A stretch of DNA of 64,000 nt from Pedobacter sp. Hv1 (GTDB lineage Bacteria; Bacteroidota; Bacteroidia; Sphingobacteriales; Sphingobacteriaceae), in NCBI RefSeq assembly GCF_001412215.1, contig NZ_LLWP01000009.1:558001-622000 (forward strand), given 5' to 3'. The notes under the pieces were generated by a model. It ran no database searches. It had not been told where the DNA came from and saw only the letters and a list, made by a program, of their open reading frames with translations. Shown here in pieces: positions 1 through 7,796 of the stretch. A program made the position numbers and the translations under genes. How positions within the stretch are numbered: the stretch's first letter is position 1; each line of letters opens with the position of its first letter.

Positions 1-15
1 TTTGTTTGATTTAAA

Positions 16-954
16 TTATTGGAATGCGGCTTGTATTTTTCCAACCAATCCAGTGTTGATCATATCTCTAGATTGGAAGATCATATTTTTTATTGCTTCA
101 GGGCTTGAAATTCCATGTCCGATCAGAACAGGGGCATTCACGCCTAGCACTGGGCTTCCGCCATAGTTTTCGTAGTTAAAACGATCAAAAAATTCATCTT
201 TTAATCCTTTTTTAATGGTCAGCACATAAAATGATTCGGCTAATTTAAGCATTACATTTCCAGTGAAACCATCGCAAACTATTACATCGGCTTTGTCGTT
301 AAATAAATCTCGGCCTTCTACGTTTCCTACAAAGTTAAACAGTTCTGTTTCCTTCATCAACGGGAAAGTAGCCAAAGAAAGCATATTGCCTTTTTCGTCT
401 TCTTCGCCAATGTTCATCAAGGCTACTTTAGGGTTGTTGATCTGCATTACATTTTCTGCATACAGACTGCCCAATACACCAAACTGCAATAAAGTATCAG
501 GTTTACAATCGGCGTTGGCACCTACATCCAGCATCAAGCCTATTCCACCCTTAAGTTTGGGTACAATGGTTGATAAACAAGGACGGATAATACCAGGGAT
601 AGTTTTTACGCTAAAAACAGCGCCAACTAGCATTGCACCAGAATTTCCCGCACTTGCGAACGAGTCAATTTTGCCTTCTTTTAACAATTGGAAACCTACA
701 GCAATACTAGAATTTGGCTTTTGAAGAATAGCCTTTGTGGGATGTTCGCCCATACCAATTACTTCTTCGGTATGTACGTATTCAAAGTGATCGGGGTTGA
801 ATCCGTTCTCTGAAAGTAGAGGTTTAATCTGCTGGGTATCTCCGATAAGCACTAAATGCTGATCGGGAGTAAGGGATTGATGAGCTGCTATTGCCCCCAA
901 AACAATTGCTTTGGGAGCATAGTCTCCGCCCATAATATCGAGACCTATTTTCAT
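16..954 (-). CDS. plsX: Phosphate acyltransferase PlsX
   Basis: PlsX converts acyl-ACP to acyl-phosphate, the acyl donor for PlsY in the first step of phospholipid synthesis at the inner face of the membrane. The 312-residue product has the family's usual length. It opens with the typical GLDIMGGDYAPKA segment and carries the family blocks around NSGAMLVGAVF (about residue 104) and DGFTGNVMLKLAE (about residue 228). It is the last gene of a minus-strand run DUF177-rpmF-plsX, an order conserved in many bacteria. In Bacteroidota fabH commonly follows and would lie just left of the window; that neighbour is inferred, not seen. The gene is complete, with its stop at 16-18. Confidence 0.96.
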   Translation of the reverse strand: MKIGLDIMGGDYAPKAIVLGAIAAHQSLTPDQHLVLIGDTQQIKPLLSENGFNPDHFEYVHTEEVIGMGEHPTKAILQKPNSSIAVGFQLLKEGKIDSFASAGNSGAMLVGAVFSVKTIPGIIRPCLSTIVPKLKGGIGLMLDVGANADCKPDTLLQFGVLGSLYAENVMQINNPKVALMNIGEEDEKGNMLSLATFPLMKETELFNFVGNVEGRDLFNDKADVIVCDGFTGNVMLKLAESFYVLTIKKGLKDEFFDRFNYENYGGSPVLGVNAPVLIGHGISSPEAIKNMIFQSRDMINTGLVGKIQAAFQ

Positions 955-1051
955 AGTAAAAATCTTTTGTGTGTAAGCTTAATTGCTTTTTAATTCCATT
1001 AATCTAAGTTATACTTAAACTAACAGAAAACACAAAAATTTTCTTAGAAAA

Positions 1052-1243
1052 CTAACCTATTGAAGTGTTTTCTATAACTAATTTACCGTTGTAGTACAAG
1101 TTACCATCAACATTGTATGCATGGTGAGGAACGTGTATAGCACCAGTAGTTTGGCATGTTGCCAAAGAAGGAGCTACAGCTTTATAATGAGTTCTTCTTT
1201 TGTCTCTTCTTTGTTTCGAAACCTTGCGTTTAGGATGTGCCAT
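1052..1243 (-). CDS. rpmF: 50S ribosomal protein L32
   Basis: This small basic protein of the large ribosomal subunit has 63 residues and starts [20 protein letters not shown], the standard L32 N-terminus. Only one cysteine (about residue 29) is visible in the part that binds zinc in four-cysteine L32 proteins, so this looks like the zinc-free form. It lies 18 bp downstream of the DUF177 gene and about 100 bp upstream of plsX, on the same strand, and is probably cotranscribed with both. Confidence 0.96.
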   Translation of the reverse strand: MAHPKRKVSKQRRDKRRTHYKAVAPSLATCQTTGAIHVPHHAYNVDGNLYYNGKLVIENTSIG

Positions 1244-1261
1244 TGCTGCTTTGTTTAATTA

Positions 1262-1795
1262 TTATTTTAATTTTTTTAATGCGGCCCAACGAGGGTCGTC
1301 ATTTTGTTCTTCTTCTTTTTCTGGAGTTCCACTGGCCAATTTTTCCAAAGTAGCGATCATTTCTGGGTCGCATTGTTGGCCTTGTCCTGCTTGCTCACAG
1401 TTGTTAATATAGGGTACTGCAACATTGATAAACTCGTAGATCATCTCCGAAATATCTATTGCACTTTCCTTTTTATTTAAAACAATGATCTCAAGATCAT
1501 CACTTTCTAAATCATCTTCTGCAAATTTTACAATTTGCCTTTCGTTAATTTCAATCGACTGGGCAAACTCGGCTAAACATTTATCGCAATTCAATTGTAT
1601 CGTGCCCAAAATATGGAGATGCAAAATCAACATTGTTTCCTGTTTATCCAGTTCAACTTCAGCTTTAAGCGCTCCATCTTTAACCAAAGAGTACTCAAAT
1701 GCATCAAAAAAGCTTTTATCAATTTCAAACTCGAATTGATGTTTGCCCAATTTTAAGCCGGTAAACGGGATTGAAAATTGTTTTAATGCCTTCAA
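1262..1795 (-). CDS. DUF177 (YceD-like) protein
   Basis: This 177-residue protein belongs to the DUF177/YceD family, which is almost always encoded directly before rpmF. In plants and bacteria the family is linked to 23S rRNA accumulation and ribosome assembly; the exact activity here is not shown by the sequence. A CDKCLAEF segment near residue 80 matches the family core, and a second cysteine pair (NNCEQAGQGQQC, about residues 131-142) is followed by an acidic tail and a basic end. It is first in the DUF177-rpmF-plsX unit. A TAnnTTTG box lies 22 bp upstream of the start. Confidence 0.88.
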   Translation of the reverse strand: MKALKQFSIPFTGLKLGKHQFEFEIDKSFFDAFEYSLVKDGALKAEVELDKQETMLILHLHILGTIQLNCDKCLAEFAQSIEINERQIVKFAEDDLESDDLEIIVLNKKESAIDISEMIYEFINVAVPYINNCEQAGQGQQCDPEMIATLEKLASGTPEKEEEQNDDPRWAALKKLK

Positions 1796-1816
1796 TTGTA
1801 ACTAAATTTTAGCCTG

Positions 1817-1824
1817 CAAAGGTA
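1817..1824 (-). promoter_or_regulatory. Candidate -7 box for the DUF177-rpmF-plsX unit
   Basis: On the minus strand this reads TACCTTTG, an exact match to the Bacteroidota -7 consensus TAnnTTTG. It sits 22 bp before the start codon. No good TTTG -33 box stands at the usual distance, so the call rests on the -7 element and its position. Confidence 0.4.
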
Positions 1825-1940
1825 GGAAATATTTTTATTAAATGAAATATTTTCACAAAATTGAATCAAGCTTATTAAACTCATAATGATATGGATGAAG
1901 AAGAATAATTACTTTTCACCTCAATATTCCTATATTTTAT

Positions 1941-2178
1941 GCCCTGTAGTTTAACAATTAACTAATTTCGACAGCTTAGCAATTGGAATTTAACCACATA
2001 GGGACATAGAACACATAGATTGGTGAGTTGCTTTGGTTTTCAATTTCAACAGTTAACCAATTTCAACAATTTAGCAATTTGACTTTCACCACATAGAAAC
2101 ATAGGACACATAGATTGAAAAGTTGCTTTGGCCTGTAATTTAAACGATTAACCAATTTAAACAGTTTAGCAATTAAAC
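1941..2178. repeat. Tandem ~95-bp imperfect repeat, 2.5 copies
   Basis: Most of the 402-bp gap between the sulfurtransferase and DUF177 genes is this repeat. Units start at 1941, 2035 and 2130; the third is partial. Each full unit contains a TTAACCAATTT..AGCAATT part and a part reading CACATAGRRACATAGRACAC, then ends in GTTGCTTT. A lone piece of the second part occurs inverted at 30986-31000, so the sequence is dispersed. No ORF or gene remnant was seen in the gap. Confidence 0.75.
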
Positions 2179-2197
2179 AATACTAACAATTAACTCA

Positions 2198-3034
2198 TTA
2201 AACACCCAACACCATTTCCTTCTGATTTCTAGACCACTCGCTCCATGAACCCACATAGAGTTTAGGGATGCTTAGGCCGGCATAATCCATAGCCAACAAC
2301 ATATGGCAAGCGGTTACTCCAGAACCACAATGTACAATAACCTGATCGCTAGGAATATCTTTTAGTGCTGCTGTATATTTTTCTTTTAAAAGTGCTGGAG
2401 CTAAAAAGAAACCATTTTCGTCTAAATTTTCGGTAAACGGGATGTTTCTGGCTCCAGGAATGTGTCCTGCAATTAAATCTATAGGCTCAGTTAAGCCATC
2501 GAAACGGTTTTTATCTCTTACATCAACAATTACCTGATTTCCAGTTTTACTAGCAGTTTCAACTTCATTGATATCAGCCAATGGTAAGGCCCATTCTGTG
2601 AGCTGATAATCTTCAACAGTTTTTGGTGCTTCTATGCTTGAACTGGTAGGGAAACCCGCTACAATGGCGGCATTAAATCCACCATTTACCACTTGCACCT
2701 GCTCATGTCCAATCGCTTTTAACATCCACCAAAACCGGGCGGCTGCATTGCCACCATTTTTATCATCATAAATTATTACACGAGTGCCTTTAGCGATCCC
2801 AAATTGCTTTAAAACCTTGGTAAATTGTTGTAAGCTTGGCAAAGGATGCCTACCGCCAACAGCAAAATCTTCAATGTGTGCCAGATCTGTATTCAGGTCT
2901 ATGTATAAGGCACCATTTAAATGATTTTCATCATATCTTGCTTTTGAGCCTGCACTTGCATCAACTAAAACAAATGTAGTTGGATCAAGTTCAACTAATG
3001 CTGTTGGTTCTATAATTGGAGATAGTTTTTCCAT
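2198..3034 (-). CDS. Two-domain sulfurtransferase (rhodanese / 3-mercaptopyruvate type)
   Basis: This 278-residue cytoplasmic protein has two rhodanese domains (about 10-135 and 160-275). The C-terminal one carries the active-site loop CGSGVT at residues 236-241, the motif of 3-mercaptopyruvate sulfurtransferases (thiosulfate sulfurtransferases more often have CRxGxT). The equivalent N-terminal loop (YDDKNGGNAA, about 89-98) lacks the cysteine, as expected for an inactive first domain. It probably moves sulfane sulfur from mercaptopyruvate or thiosulfate to an acceptor such as cyanide or thioredoxin. It follows the GLPGLI-like gene by 7 bp on the same strand. Which substrate is preferred cannot be read from sequence alone. 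Confidence 0.9.
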   Translation of the reverse strand: MEKLSPIIEPTALVELDPTTFVLVDASAGSKARYDENHLNGALYIDLNTDLAHIEDFAVGGRHPLPSLQQFTKVLKQFGIAKGTRVIIYDDKNGGNAAARFWWMLKAIGHEQVQVVNGGFNAAIVAGFPTSSSIEAPKTVEDYQLTEWALPLADINEVETASKTGNQVIVDVRDKNRFDGLTEPIDLIAGHIPGARNIPFTENLDENGFFLAPALLKEKYTAALKDIPSDQVIVHCGSGVTACHMLLAMDYAGLSIPKLYVGSWSEWSRNQKEMVLGV

Positions 3035-3041
3035 TGGATGA

Positions 3042-3839
3042 CTAATTTGAAAGAGTAATTGATTTTAATTTTGTTGAGATGGTCATCCCATTAAACAAAG
3101 AAATTTTCTGATTGATTTCAAGAGGAAAATATTTTGCCAAAATTTCCTTTTCTTTACAAATTGGATGAAATAAAGATTGGATTTGATCTGTTACCCAAAA
3201 TTCGGCAATGCTGAACTCATCAAGTGATAATATTGTAGAAATCTCATCATATTCTTCCTCATTCTCCTCTCCTGAGCCATCTTTATATTTATAAATAACT
3301 TTGAAACAATCATAACCATGAATGTTCTTTCGTTCATTTCTAAACTCTGTAATGGTTACCTCTTTATTTTTTGCGTAATAATAAACTTGAGGTTTGGTGT
3401 AGATAATTGAACGATCTACTTTGGCTTGTAAAACAAATGTTGATTTTTTTAGGTCAATGAGTGTATAATCCCCAATCATAACGCCATTATCACTGCTTTG
3501 ATAACTTCTAATTAAAGAGTCTTCATAAACATGTTGAAACATCATTGGTTCATCATTACCTGTTAATAACATAAAAGGAACAGAATCTAAATTTTTTGCT
3601 TGTTTTTGAGCGAGACTATCAATTTCTCCTTCTTTACCCATTGTTGCCAATATTAGTGTAATTAGCTTAGTCTGCTTTTCTTTCATACTCTGCTCAAACA
3701 ACTCTTTGTTTGATATGATGTTTTCTGATACAAAAACAATCTCCCCCTTTTTAGGACGAATTACTTTCTTTTGAGCAAAAGCATTAGGAAACGATGTGAA
3801 AAGTAGTAAGCAAGGAAGGATACAAAACAATCTTTTCAT
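3042..3839 (-). CDS. Secreted GLPGLI-like protein
   Basis: The 265-residue product starts with a clear signal peptide (basic start, hydrophobic residues 4-18, cleavage likely after AFA-Q at about 22). The body is rich in beta-type sequence. It holds the pattern of GLPGLI-family proteins: an internal GYDCFKVIYKY segment (about residue 175) followed by EFWVTDQI (about residue 212) and a proline soon after. GLPGLI proteins are exported Bacteroidota proteins of unknown function, often made near TonB receptors or peptidases. The gene lies between pdxA and the sulfurtransferase and is read in the same direction. The family call is moderate because the name-giving motif itself is not seen. Confidence 0.6.
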   Translation of the reverse strand: MKRLFCILPCLLLFTSFPNAFAQKKVIRPKKGEIVFVSENIISNKELFEQSMKEKQTKLITLILATMGKEGEIDSLAQKQAKNLDSVPFMLLTGNDEPMMFQHVYEDSLIRSYQSSDNGVMIGDYTLIDLKKSTFVLQAKVDRSIIYTKPQVYYYAKNKEVTITEFRNERKNIHGYDCFKVIYKYKDGSGEENEEEYDEISTILSLDEFSIAEFWVTDQIQSLFHPICKEKEILAKYFPLEINQKISLFNGMTISTKLKSITLSN

Positions 3840-3913
3840 TAGATAGAGATTTAAATATTAATCAAGGGTTAGCCGCTTTCCGCCTTTTGCTTTCAGCTTT
3901 AAGCCTTCCACTT

Positions 3914-4993
3914 TTAATTCGCATCATCCTTCACATCGCTGGCCGTTTCTACCAGTTTACCACCAGACCTCAATTGGTTGCCCAATAATTTTTCTTGCTC
4001 TCTGCGATGTTTAACAATATGGATGGCCGCAAAAACAGCTTCCATAAACGAAGTCGGATCTGCAATGTTTTTACCAGCAATATCATAACCCGTTCCATGG
4101 TCTGGAGAGGTTCTTACAAACTTTAATCCTGCGGTATAATTTACGCCTGTACTAAATGCAATGGTTTTAAAAGGAATTAAGCCTTGATCATGGTACATGG
4201 CCAAAACTGCATCAAATTGGGTATAAGTTCCATTGCCAAAAAAGCCATCGGCAGGGTACGGGCCAAAACAAATAATTCCCTTGTCAAAGGCCTCTTGTAT
4301 CGCTGGCGAGATAATTTCAGCTTCTTCTTTACCCAATAAACCATTATCGCTGGCATGAGGATTTAGTCCTAATACCGCTATTTTTGGTTTCTCGATCCAG
4401 AAATCTTTCTTTAAACTCTCATTGATCAATTGTAGTTTTTTGACAATTTTTTCGCGACTGATCGCTTTTGGAACCTCAAATACTGGGATATGGCCAGTAA
4501 CCACGCCAACTCTTAAGGTTTCGCTAATCAGGAACATCAATACATCATTGCTGCCGCTGCGTTCTTGTAAGTATTCGGTATGTCCAGGAAAGTTAAAATT
4601 CTCCGACTGGATGTTGTTTTTGTTAATTGGGGCGGTAACCAAAGCATCAATAGCTCCACTAACCAAGTCGTCTGTAGCTCTTTGTAAAGAAAGCAAAGCA
4701 TATTTTCCGCCAGTTTCATTGGCTACACCAAGGTCAATTTTTACATCTTCTTCCCAGCAGTTTACCATATTTACCTTACGTGGGTTGGCATCTGCAGGTT
4801 GATGGATCACGTTAAACACCAAATCGTTCATGTGCAAAGCTTTTCTATGAAAAGAAGCTACTTTGGTATGCCCATAAATGATAGGTGTACAATAATCAAG
4901 CATTTTATTTTCGGCAAAGGTTTTAAGAATAACCTCTAAACCTATACCATTAACATCACCTATGCTGATTCCTATTTTAACTTTGTCGCTCAT
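3914..4993 (-). CDS. pdxA: 4-hydroxythreonine-4-phosphate dehydrogenase PdxA
   Basis: PdxA oxidises 4-phosphohydroxy-L-threonine with NAD in the DXP-dependent pathway to pyridoxal phosphate. The 359-residue product has full family length. It starts with the conserved GISIGDVNGIGLEV segment and shows the histidine-bearing metal-site blocks GHTEYL (about 137), MYHDQGLIPFK (about 267) and TSPDHGTGYDIAGK (about 295), plus GLNPHASDNG. It is divergent from rsmA across a 490-bp gap. pdxA and rsmA are neighbours in many bacteria, and in Bacteroidota pdxA often precedes DUF177-rpmF-plsX. Here two extra genes separate pdxA from that block. Confidence 0.96.
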   Translation of the reverse strand: MSDKVKIGISIGDVNGIGLEVILKTFAENKMLDYCTPIIYGHTKVASFHRKALHMNDLVFNVIHQPADANPRKVNMVNCWEEDVKIDLGVANETGGKYALLSLQRATDDLVSGAIDALVTAPINKNNIQSENFNFPGHTEYLQERSGSNDVLMFLISETLRVGVVTGHIPVFEVPKAISREKIVKKLQLINESLKKDFWIEKPKIAVLGLNPHASDNGLLGKEEAEIISPAIQEAFDKGIICFGPYPADGFFGNGTYTQFDAVLAMYHDQGLIPFKTIAFSTGVNYTAGLKFVRTSPDHGTGYDIAGKNIADPTSFMEAVFAAIHIVKHRREQEKLLGNQLRSGGKLVETASDVKDDAN

Positions 4994-5122
4994 GCTTTAT
5001 TGAAAGAATTTAGCGCAAATTAGCGATTATTATAGAAACGGCCAAGATAAGGGGCAAACCACTAGGCAAATCGCTATTAAACTTTCCGAATTTCAAATGA
5101 TCAGTAGCGCAATTTTTGCTAT

Positions 5123-5212
5123 CGTTGGCGTCCTCGCCAACGGGAACCTACCTTTTATATAACTTTGTTCAACCAATGTGTCTTTATGCTTGTTGGCGGG
5201 GACGCCAACAAG
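5123..5212. repeat. Pair of inverted GTTGGCG hairpins (REP-like)
   Basis: Two strong hairpins lie in the 490-bp pdxA-rsmA gap. The first is 5123-5142, CGTTGGCG/CGCCAACG with loop TCCT. The second is 5189-5212, CTTGTTGGCG/CGCCAACAAG with loop GGGA. They are inverted copies of one sequence (the flanks GCTAT and AGGGCTAT also match), a layout typical of REP pairs. A third copy of the core lies at 40791-40808. The rest of the gap (4994-5122 and 5213-5446) shows no ORF and no RNA gene that I recognise. Confidence 0.75.
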
Positions 5213-5446
5213 GGCTATGAAATGTACAGGATACCAAAATAGAAAGCAAATTTGTTGATTAAATACACCTGATATTAGCGAACAAGGGGCGGGAGCATAG
5301 TAAAGCGGTTAAAGGGGCTTGCAGAAGTGATGAGCAAGAACCTGCTCTTCAAAAAATATTTATCCTAAAATCATGTACAGTACCTGTAAAAAATTGAGAT
5401 TCCTATTTCTTGGTGCGCTTTGAGCCTTAGTGGCAAAAATAAACCC

Positions 5447-5454
5447 TAACTTTG
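5447..5454 (+). promoter_or_regulatory. Candidate -7 box for rsmA
   Basis: TAACTTTG matches the Bacteroidota TAnnTTTG consensus and ends 29 bp before the rsmA start. A TTTG at 5419-5422 could be the -33 element, but its spacing (24 bp) is longer than usual. Confidence 0.4.
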
Positions 5455-5483
5455 TATTCTTCGCGGTTAATCAATAGCGTAAC

Positions 5484-6269
5484 ATGAGTTTAGTTAAAGC
5501 AAAAAAACATTTAGGTCAACATTTTTTAACGGACAAGAAAATTGCCGAAAAAATTGTGAATGGTCTCATTCATACTGATCAATACCATCAGGTTTTAGAA
5601 GTAGGACCAGGTATGGGTATTTTATCTGATATTTTATTGGAACGAAAAGACCTAGAGACCTACCTTATTGATATTGATACGGAATCTGTTCATTTTTTAG
5701 CGGCTAAATATCCTCAACTTGGAGATCGCTTAATCAATGGCGATTTCTTAAAGCTAGACTTGACTTCAATCTTTCCTGCCAAGTTTGCTGTAATTGGTAA
5801 CTTTCCTTACAATATCTCTTCTCAGATTTTATTTAAGATTTTAGACCATAAAGACCATATTGTAGAAATGGTAGGGATGTTTCAGAAAGAGGTAGCCGAA
5901 CGTTGTGCCTCCAAATCGGGTACCAAAGAGTACGGCATATTAAGTGTACTGATCCAAGCCTATTATGATATTGAGTATTTGTTTACTGTAAAACCGGGCA
6001 CTTTTAATCCGCCACCCAAGGTAAATTCTGGTGTGATCAGGTTGAGCCGCAATAATACAGCAGCTTTGCCATGCGACGAAAAATTGTTTTGGCGTACCGT
6101 AAAAGGAGGATTCAACCAACGCCGTAAAACTTTACGTAACGCTCTATCTGGTACCATTCCGAAAGATAAAATGGACGACCATCCGTTTTTCGGTAAACGT
6201 GCCGAACAATTGAGTGTTGCAGATTTTATTACTTTAACACAGCATCTGAGTGCTTTAATGGCCAAATAA
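5484..6269 (+). CDS. rsmA: 16S rRNA (adenine1518/1519-N6) dimethyltransferase RsmA (KsgA)
   Basis: RsmA dimethylates two adjacent adenines in the 3' hairpin of 16S rRNA late in 30S assembly, using S-adenosylmethionine. The 261-residue protein starts with the family's AKKHLGQHFLTDKKIA block. It has the SAM motif LEVGPGMGIL (about 40-49) and the catalytic GNFPYNIS (about 107-114), the N(L/F)PY motif of adenine-N6 methyltransferases. The basic C-terminal part (FNQRRKTLRNAL) is the expected rRNA-binding helix. The next gene starts 2 bp after the stop, so the two are probably one transcript. Kasugamycin sensitivity is the classical effect of loss in E. coli. Confidence 0.97.
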   Translation: MSLVKAKKHLGQHFLTDKKIAEKIVNGLIHTDQYHQVLEVGPGMGILSDILLERKDLETYLIDIDTESVHFLAAKYPQLGDRLINGDFLKLDLTSIFPAKFAVIGNFPYNISSQILFKILDHKDHIVEMVGMFQKEVAERCASKSGTKEYGILSVLIQAYYDIEYLFTVKPGTFNPPPKVNSGVIRLSRNNTAALPCDEKLFWRTVKGGFNQRRKTLRNALSGTIPKDKMDDHPFFGKRAEQLSVADFITLTQHLSALMAK

Positions 6270-6271
6270 GA

Positions 6272-7201
6272 ATGGATAAAAGAATTTTAATTGTAGATGA
6301 TCTTCACCCTGTTTTTAAAGAAAATGCAATTGCACTAGGTTTTGAGGTTGACGATAGGCCTTTGATTAGCAGAGCTGAAACTTTAGCAGTGATTAAAGAC
6401 TATGTAGGCATTGCAGTTAGAACCAAGTTTAGAATAGATGAAGAGCTATTAGATGCTGCGCCAAACTTAAAGTTTGTGGCCAGGGCAGGTGCGGGTTTGG
6501 ATAATATTGACGAAGCAATAGCTAAAGCAAAAAATATCCAATTGATCAATGCCCCAGAGGGAAACAATGATGCCGTTGGCGAACATGCTATTGGATTGCT
6601 GTTGGCCTTAATGAATAACTTTCGCAATGCGGATGCAGAAATAAGAAATGGTGTTTGGGATAGAGAAAGCAACCGTGGTTATGAGCTGAAGGGTAAAACC
6701 GTAGGCGTTATAGGTTATGGATTTATGGGCAAGAAAATGGCTCGTAAGCTTTCAGGTTTTGAGGTAAATGTAATTGCTTACGATAAATACCAAACTGGTT
6801 TCACTGATCAATATGTCCGTGAGGTAAGTATGGAAGAAATTGTAAAACATAGTGATGTGATCAGTTTACATGTCCCATTAACCAAAGAAACCAGACAGAT
6901 GGTGAACGAGGAATACCTCTACCATTTTAAAAAACCGATTTTTTTGATCAACACTGCCAGAGGAGAAATTGTAGATACGAAAGCCGTATTGGACAAGATT
7001 AAAGGTGGTAGAATTTTGGGAGCGGGGCTAGATGTATTGGAAACCGAAAAATTTCCACTGCTCGGAGAACAAGCTTGGTTTGATGAGTTAAAAACATCGG
7101 GTAAGGTCATCCTAACTCCACATGTGGCTGGTTGGACCTTTGATTCCTATCGTAAAATTTCTGAAGTTTTGGCGCAAAAACTAGGCGAAATCAAATTATA
7201 A
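6272..7201 (+). CDS. D-isomer 2-hydroxyacid dehydrogenase (SerA-like, short form)
   Basis: The 309-residue NAD-dependent dehydrogenase has the two-lobed 2-hydroxyacid dehydrogenase fold. Visible signatures are the dinucleotide loop GVIGYGFMGKKMA (about 144-156), substrate arginine and loop INTARGEIVD (about 227-236) and the catalytic-histidine region TPHVAGWTFDS (about 285-295). It lacks the ACT regulatory domain of long 3-phosphoglycerate dehydrogenases. The substrate could be phosphoglycerate, glyoxylate/hydroxypyruvate or another 2-ketoacid; sequence does not decide. It is tightly linked to rsmA (2-bp gap), and the OsmC gene follows 40 bp later. Confidence 0.85.
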   Translation: MDKRILIVDDLHPVFKENAIALGFEVDDRPLISRAETLAVIKDYVGIAVRTKFRIDEELLDAAPNLKFVARAGAGLDNIDEAIAKAKNIQLINAPEGNNDAVGEHAIGLLLALMNNFRNADAEIRNGVWDRESNRGYELKGKTVGVIGYGFMGKKMARKLSGFEVNVIAYDKYQTGFTDQYVREVSMEEIVKHSDVISLHVPLTKETRQMVNEEYLYHFKKPIFLINTARGEIVDTKAVLDKIKGGRILGAGLDVLETEKFPLLGEQAWFDELKTSGKVILTPHVAGWTFDSYRKISEVLAQKLGEIKL

Positions 7202-7241
7202 TTCCTTAAATTGCTCATAAGAACAAAACATCAAAAAACTT

Positions 7242-7718
7242 ATGGCAAAGGAACATCAATATAAAACCAATTTGGTTTGGACGGGTAACAAAGGTTCGGG
7301 AACAATGGATTATCGCTCATACGACCGAGATTTTGTAGTGTCTATTGAAAACAAAGCCCCAATTTCAGGCTCTTCAGATTCAGTATTTTTAGGAGATAAA
7401 ACAAAATATAATCCAGAAGATCTTTTACTATCCTCTATATCTTCCTGCCACATGCTCTGGTATCTGCACCTGTGTTCAAAAAATGGCATTGTGGTTATTG
7501 AGTATAAAGATAATGCGGTTGGCATTATGGAAGAAAGTGCTGATGGTAGTGGGAGATTTAGAGAAGTAACTTTAAATCCTGAGGTACTCATTGCAGACAA
7601 AGCGCATATTGCTCAGGCAAATGCTTTACACGTAGACGCCAATAAAATGTGTTTCATTGCCAACTCGGTTAATTTTCCAGTTAAACATCAAGCTTCATTT
7701 AAAGCAGAAAATGAATAA
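7242..7718 (+). CDS. OsmC family peroxidase-like protein
   Basis: This 158-residue protein belongs to the OsmC/Ohr superfamily, thiol peroxidases that reduce organic or fatty-acid hydroperoxides. Two cysteine positions fit the family's redox pair: SSISSCHMLWYLHLC in the long central helix (about 64-78) and MCFIANSVNFPV near the C-terminus (about 131). An extra cysteine sits close to the first. Many Bacteroidota proteins of this subgroup are annotated simply OsmC-family. It is the last gene of the rsmA-led run; a large hairpin follows at 7755. Confidence 0.85.
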   Translation: MAKEHQYKTNLVWTGNKGSGTMDYRSYDRDFVVSIENKAPISGSSDSVFLGDKTKYNPEDLLLSSISSCHMLWYLHLCSKNGIVVIEYKDNAVGIMEESADGSGRFREVTLNPEVLIADKAHIAQANALHVDANKMCFIANSVNFPVKHQASFKAENE

Positions 7719-7722
7719 TGGC

Positions 7723-7739
7723 CGGGATTATAAATCCCG
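7723..7739. repeat. CGGGATT/AATCCCG palindrome (REP-like)
   Basis: CGGGATT-ATA-AATCCCG followed by ACCAAC. Related palindromes occur at 11074-11115, 20279-20301, 20602-20624, 30891-30915 and 31203-31225, mostly just past gene ends. It is part of a dispersed family. Confidence 0.65.
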
Positions 7740-7754
7740 ACCAACGGTATAATG

Positions 7755-7792
7755 AATTCCCTTGGTTCGTGTCGACGCGAACCAAGGGAATT
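7755..7792. terminator. Bidirectional hairpin between convergent OsmC and M1 peptidase genes
   Basis: A perfect 15-bp stem (AATTCCCTTGGTTCG paired with CGAACCAAGGGAATT) has an 8-base loop that contains GTCGAC. It sits between two convergent genes, ends 4 bp before the peptidase stop, and could stop both transcripts. No long T run follows, so efficiency is uncertain. Confidence 0.55.
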
Positions 7793-7796
7793 TGAA

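Noticed and set aside
263-724. 153-codon plus-strand ORF
   Set aside because: Antisense shadow of plsX, which is clearly the real gene.
1941-2178. CRISPR-like array
   Set aside because: The units are about 95 bp, adjoin directly and diverge throughout, with no short constant repeats and no cas genes nearby.
5280-5400. Possible structured RNA in the pdxA-rsmA gap
   Set aside because: The purine-rich stretch has no cloverleaf or known RNA motif, so no RNA gene could be supported.
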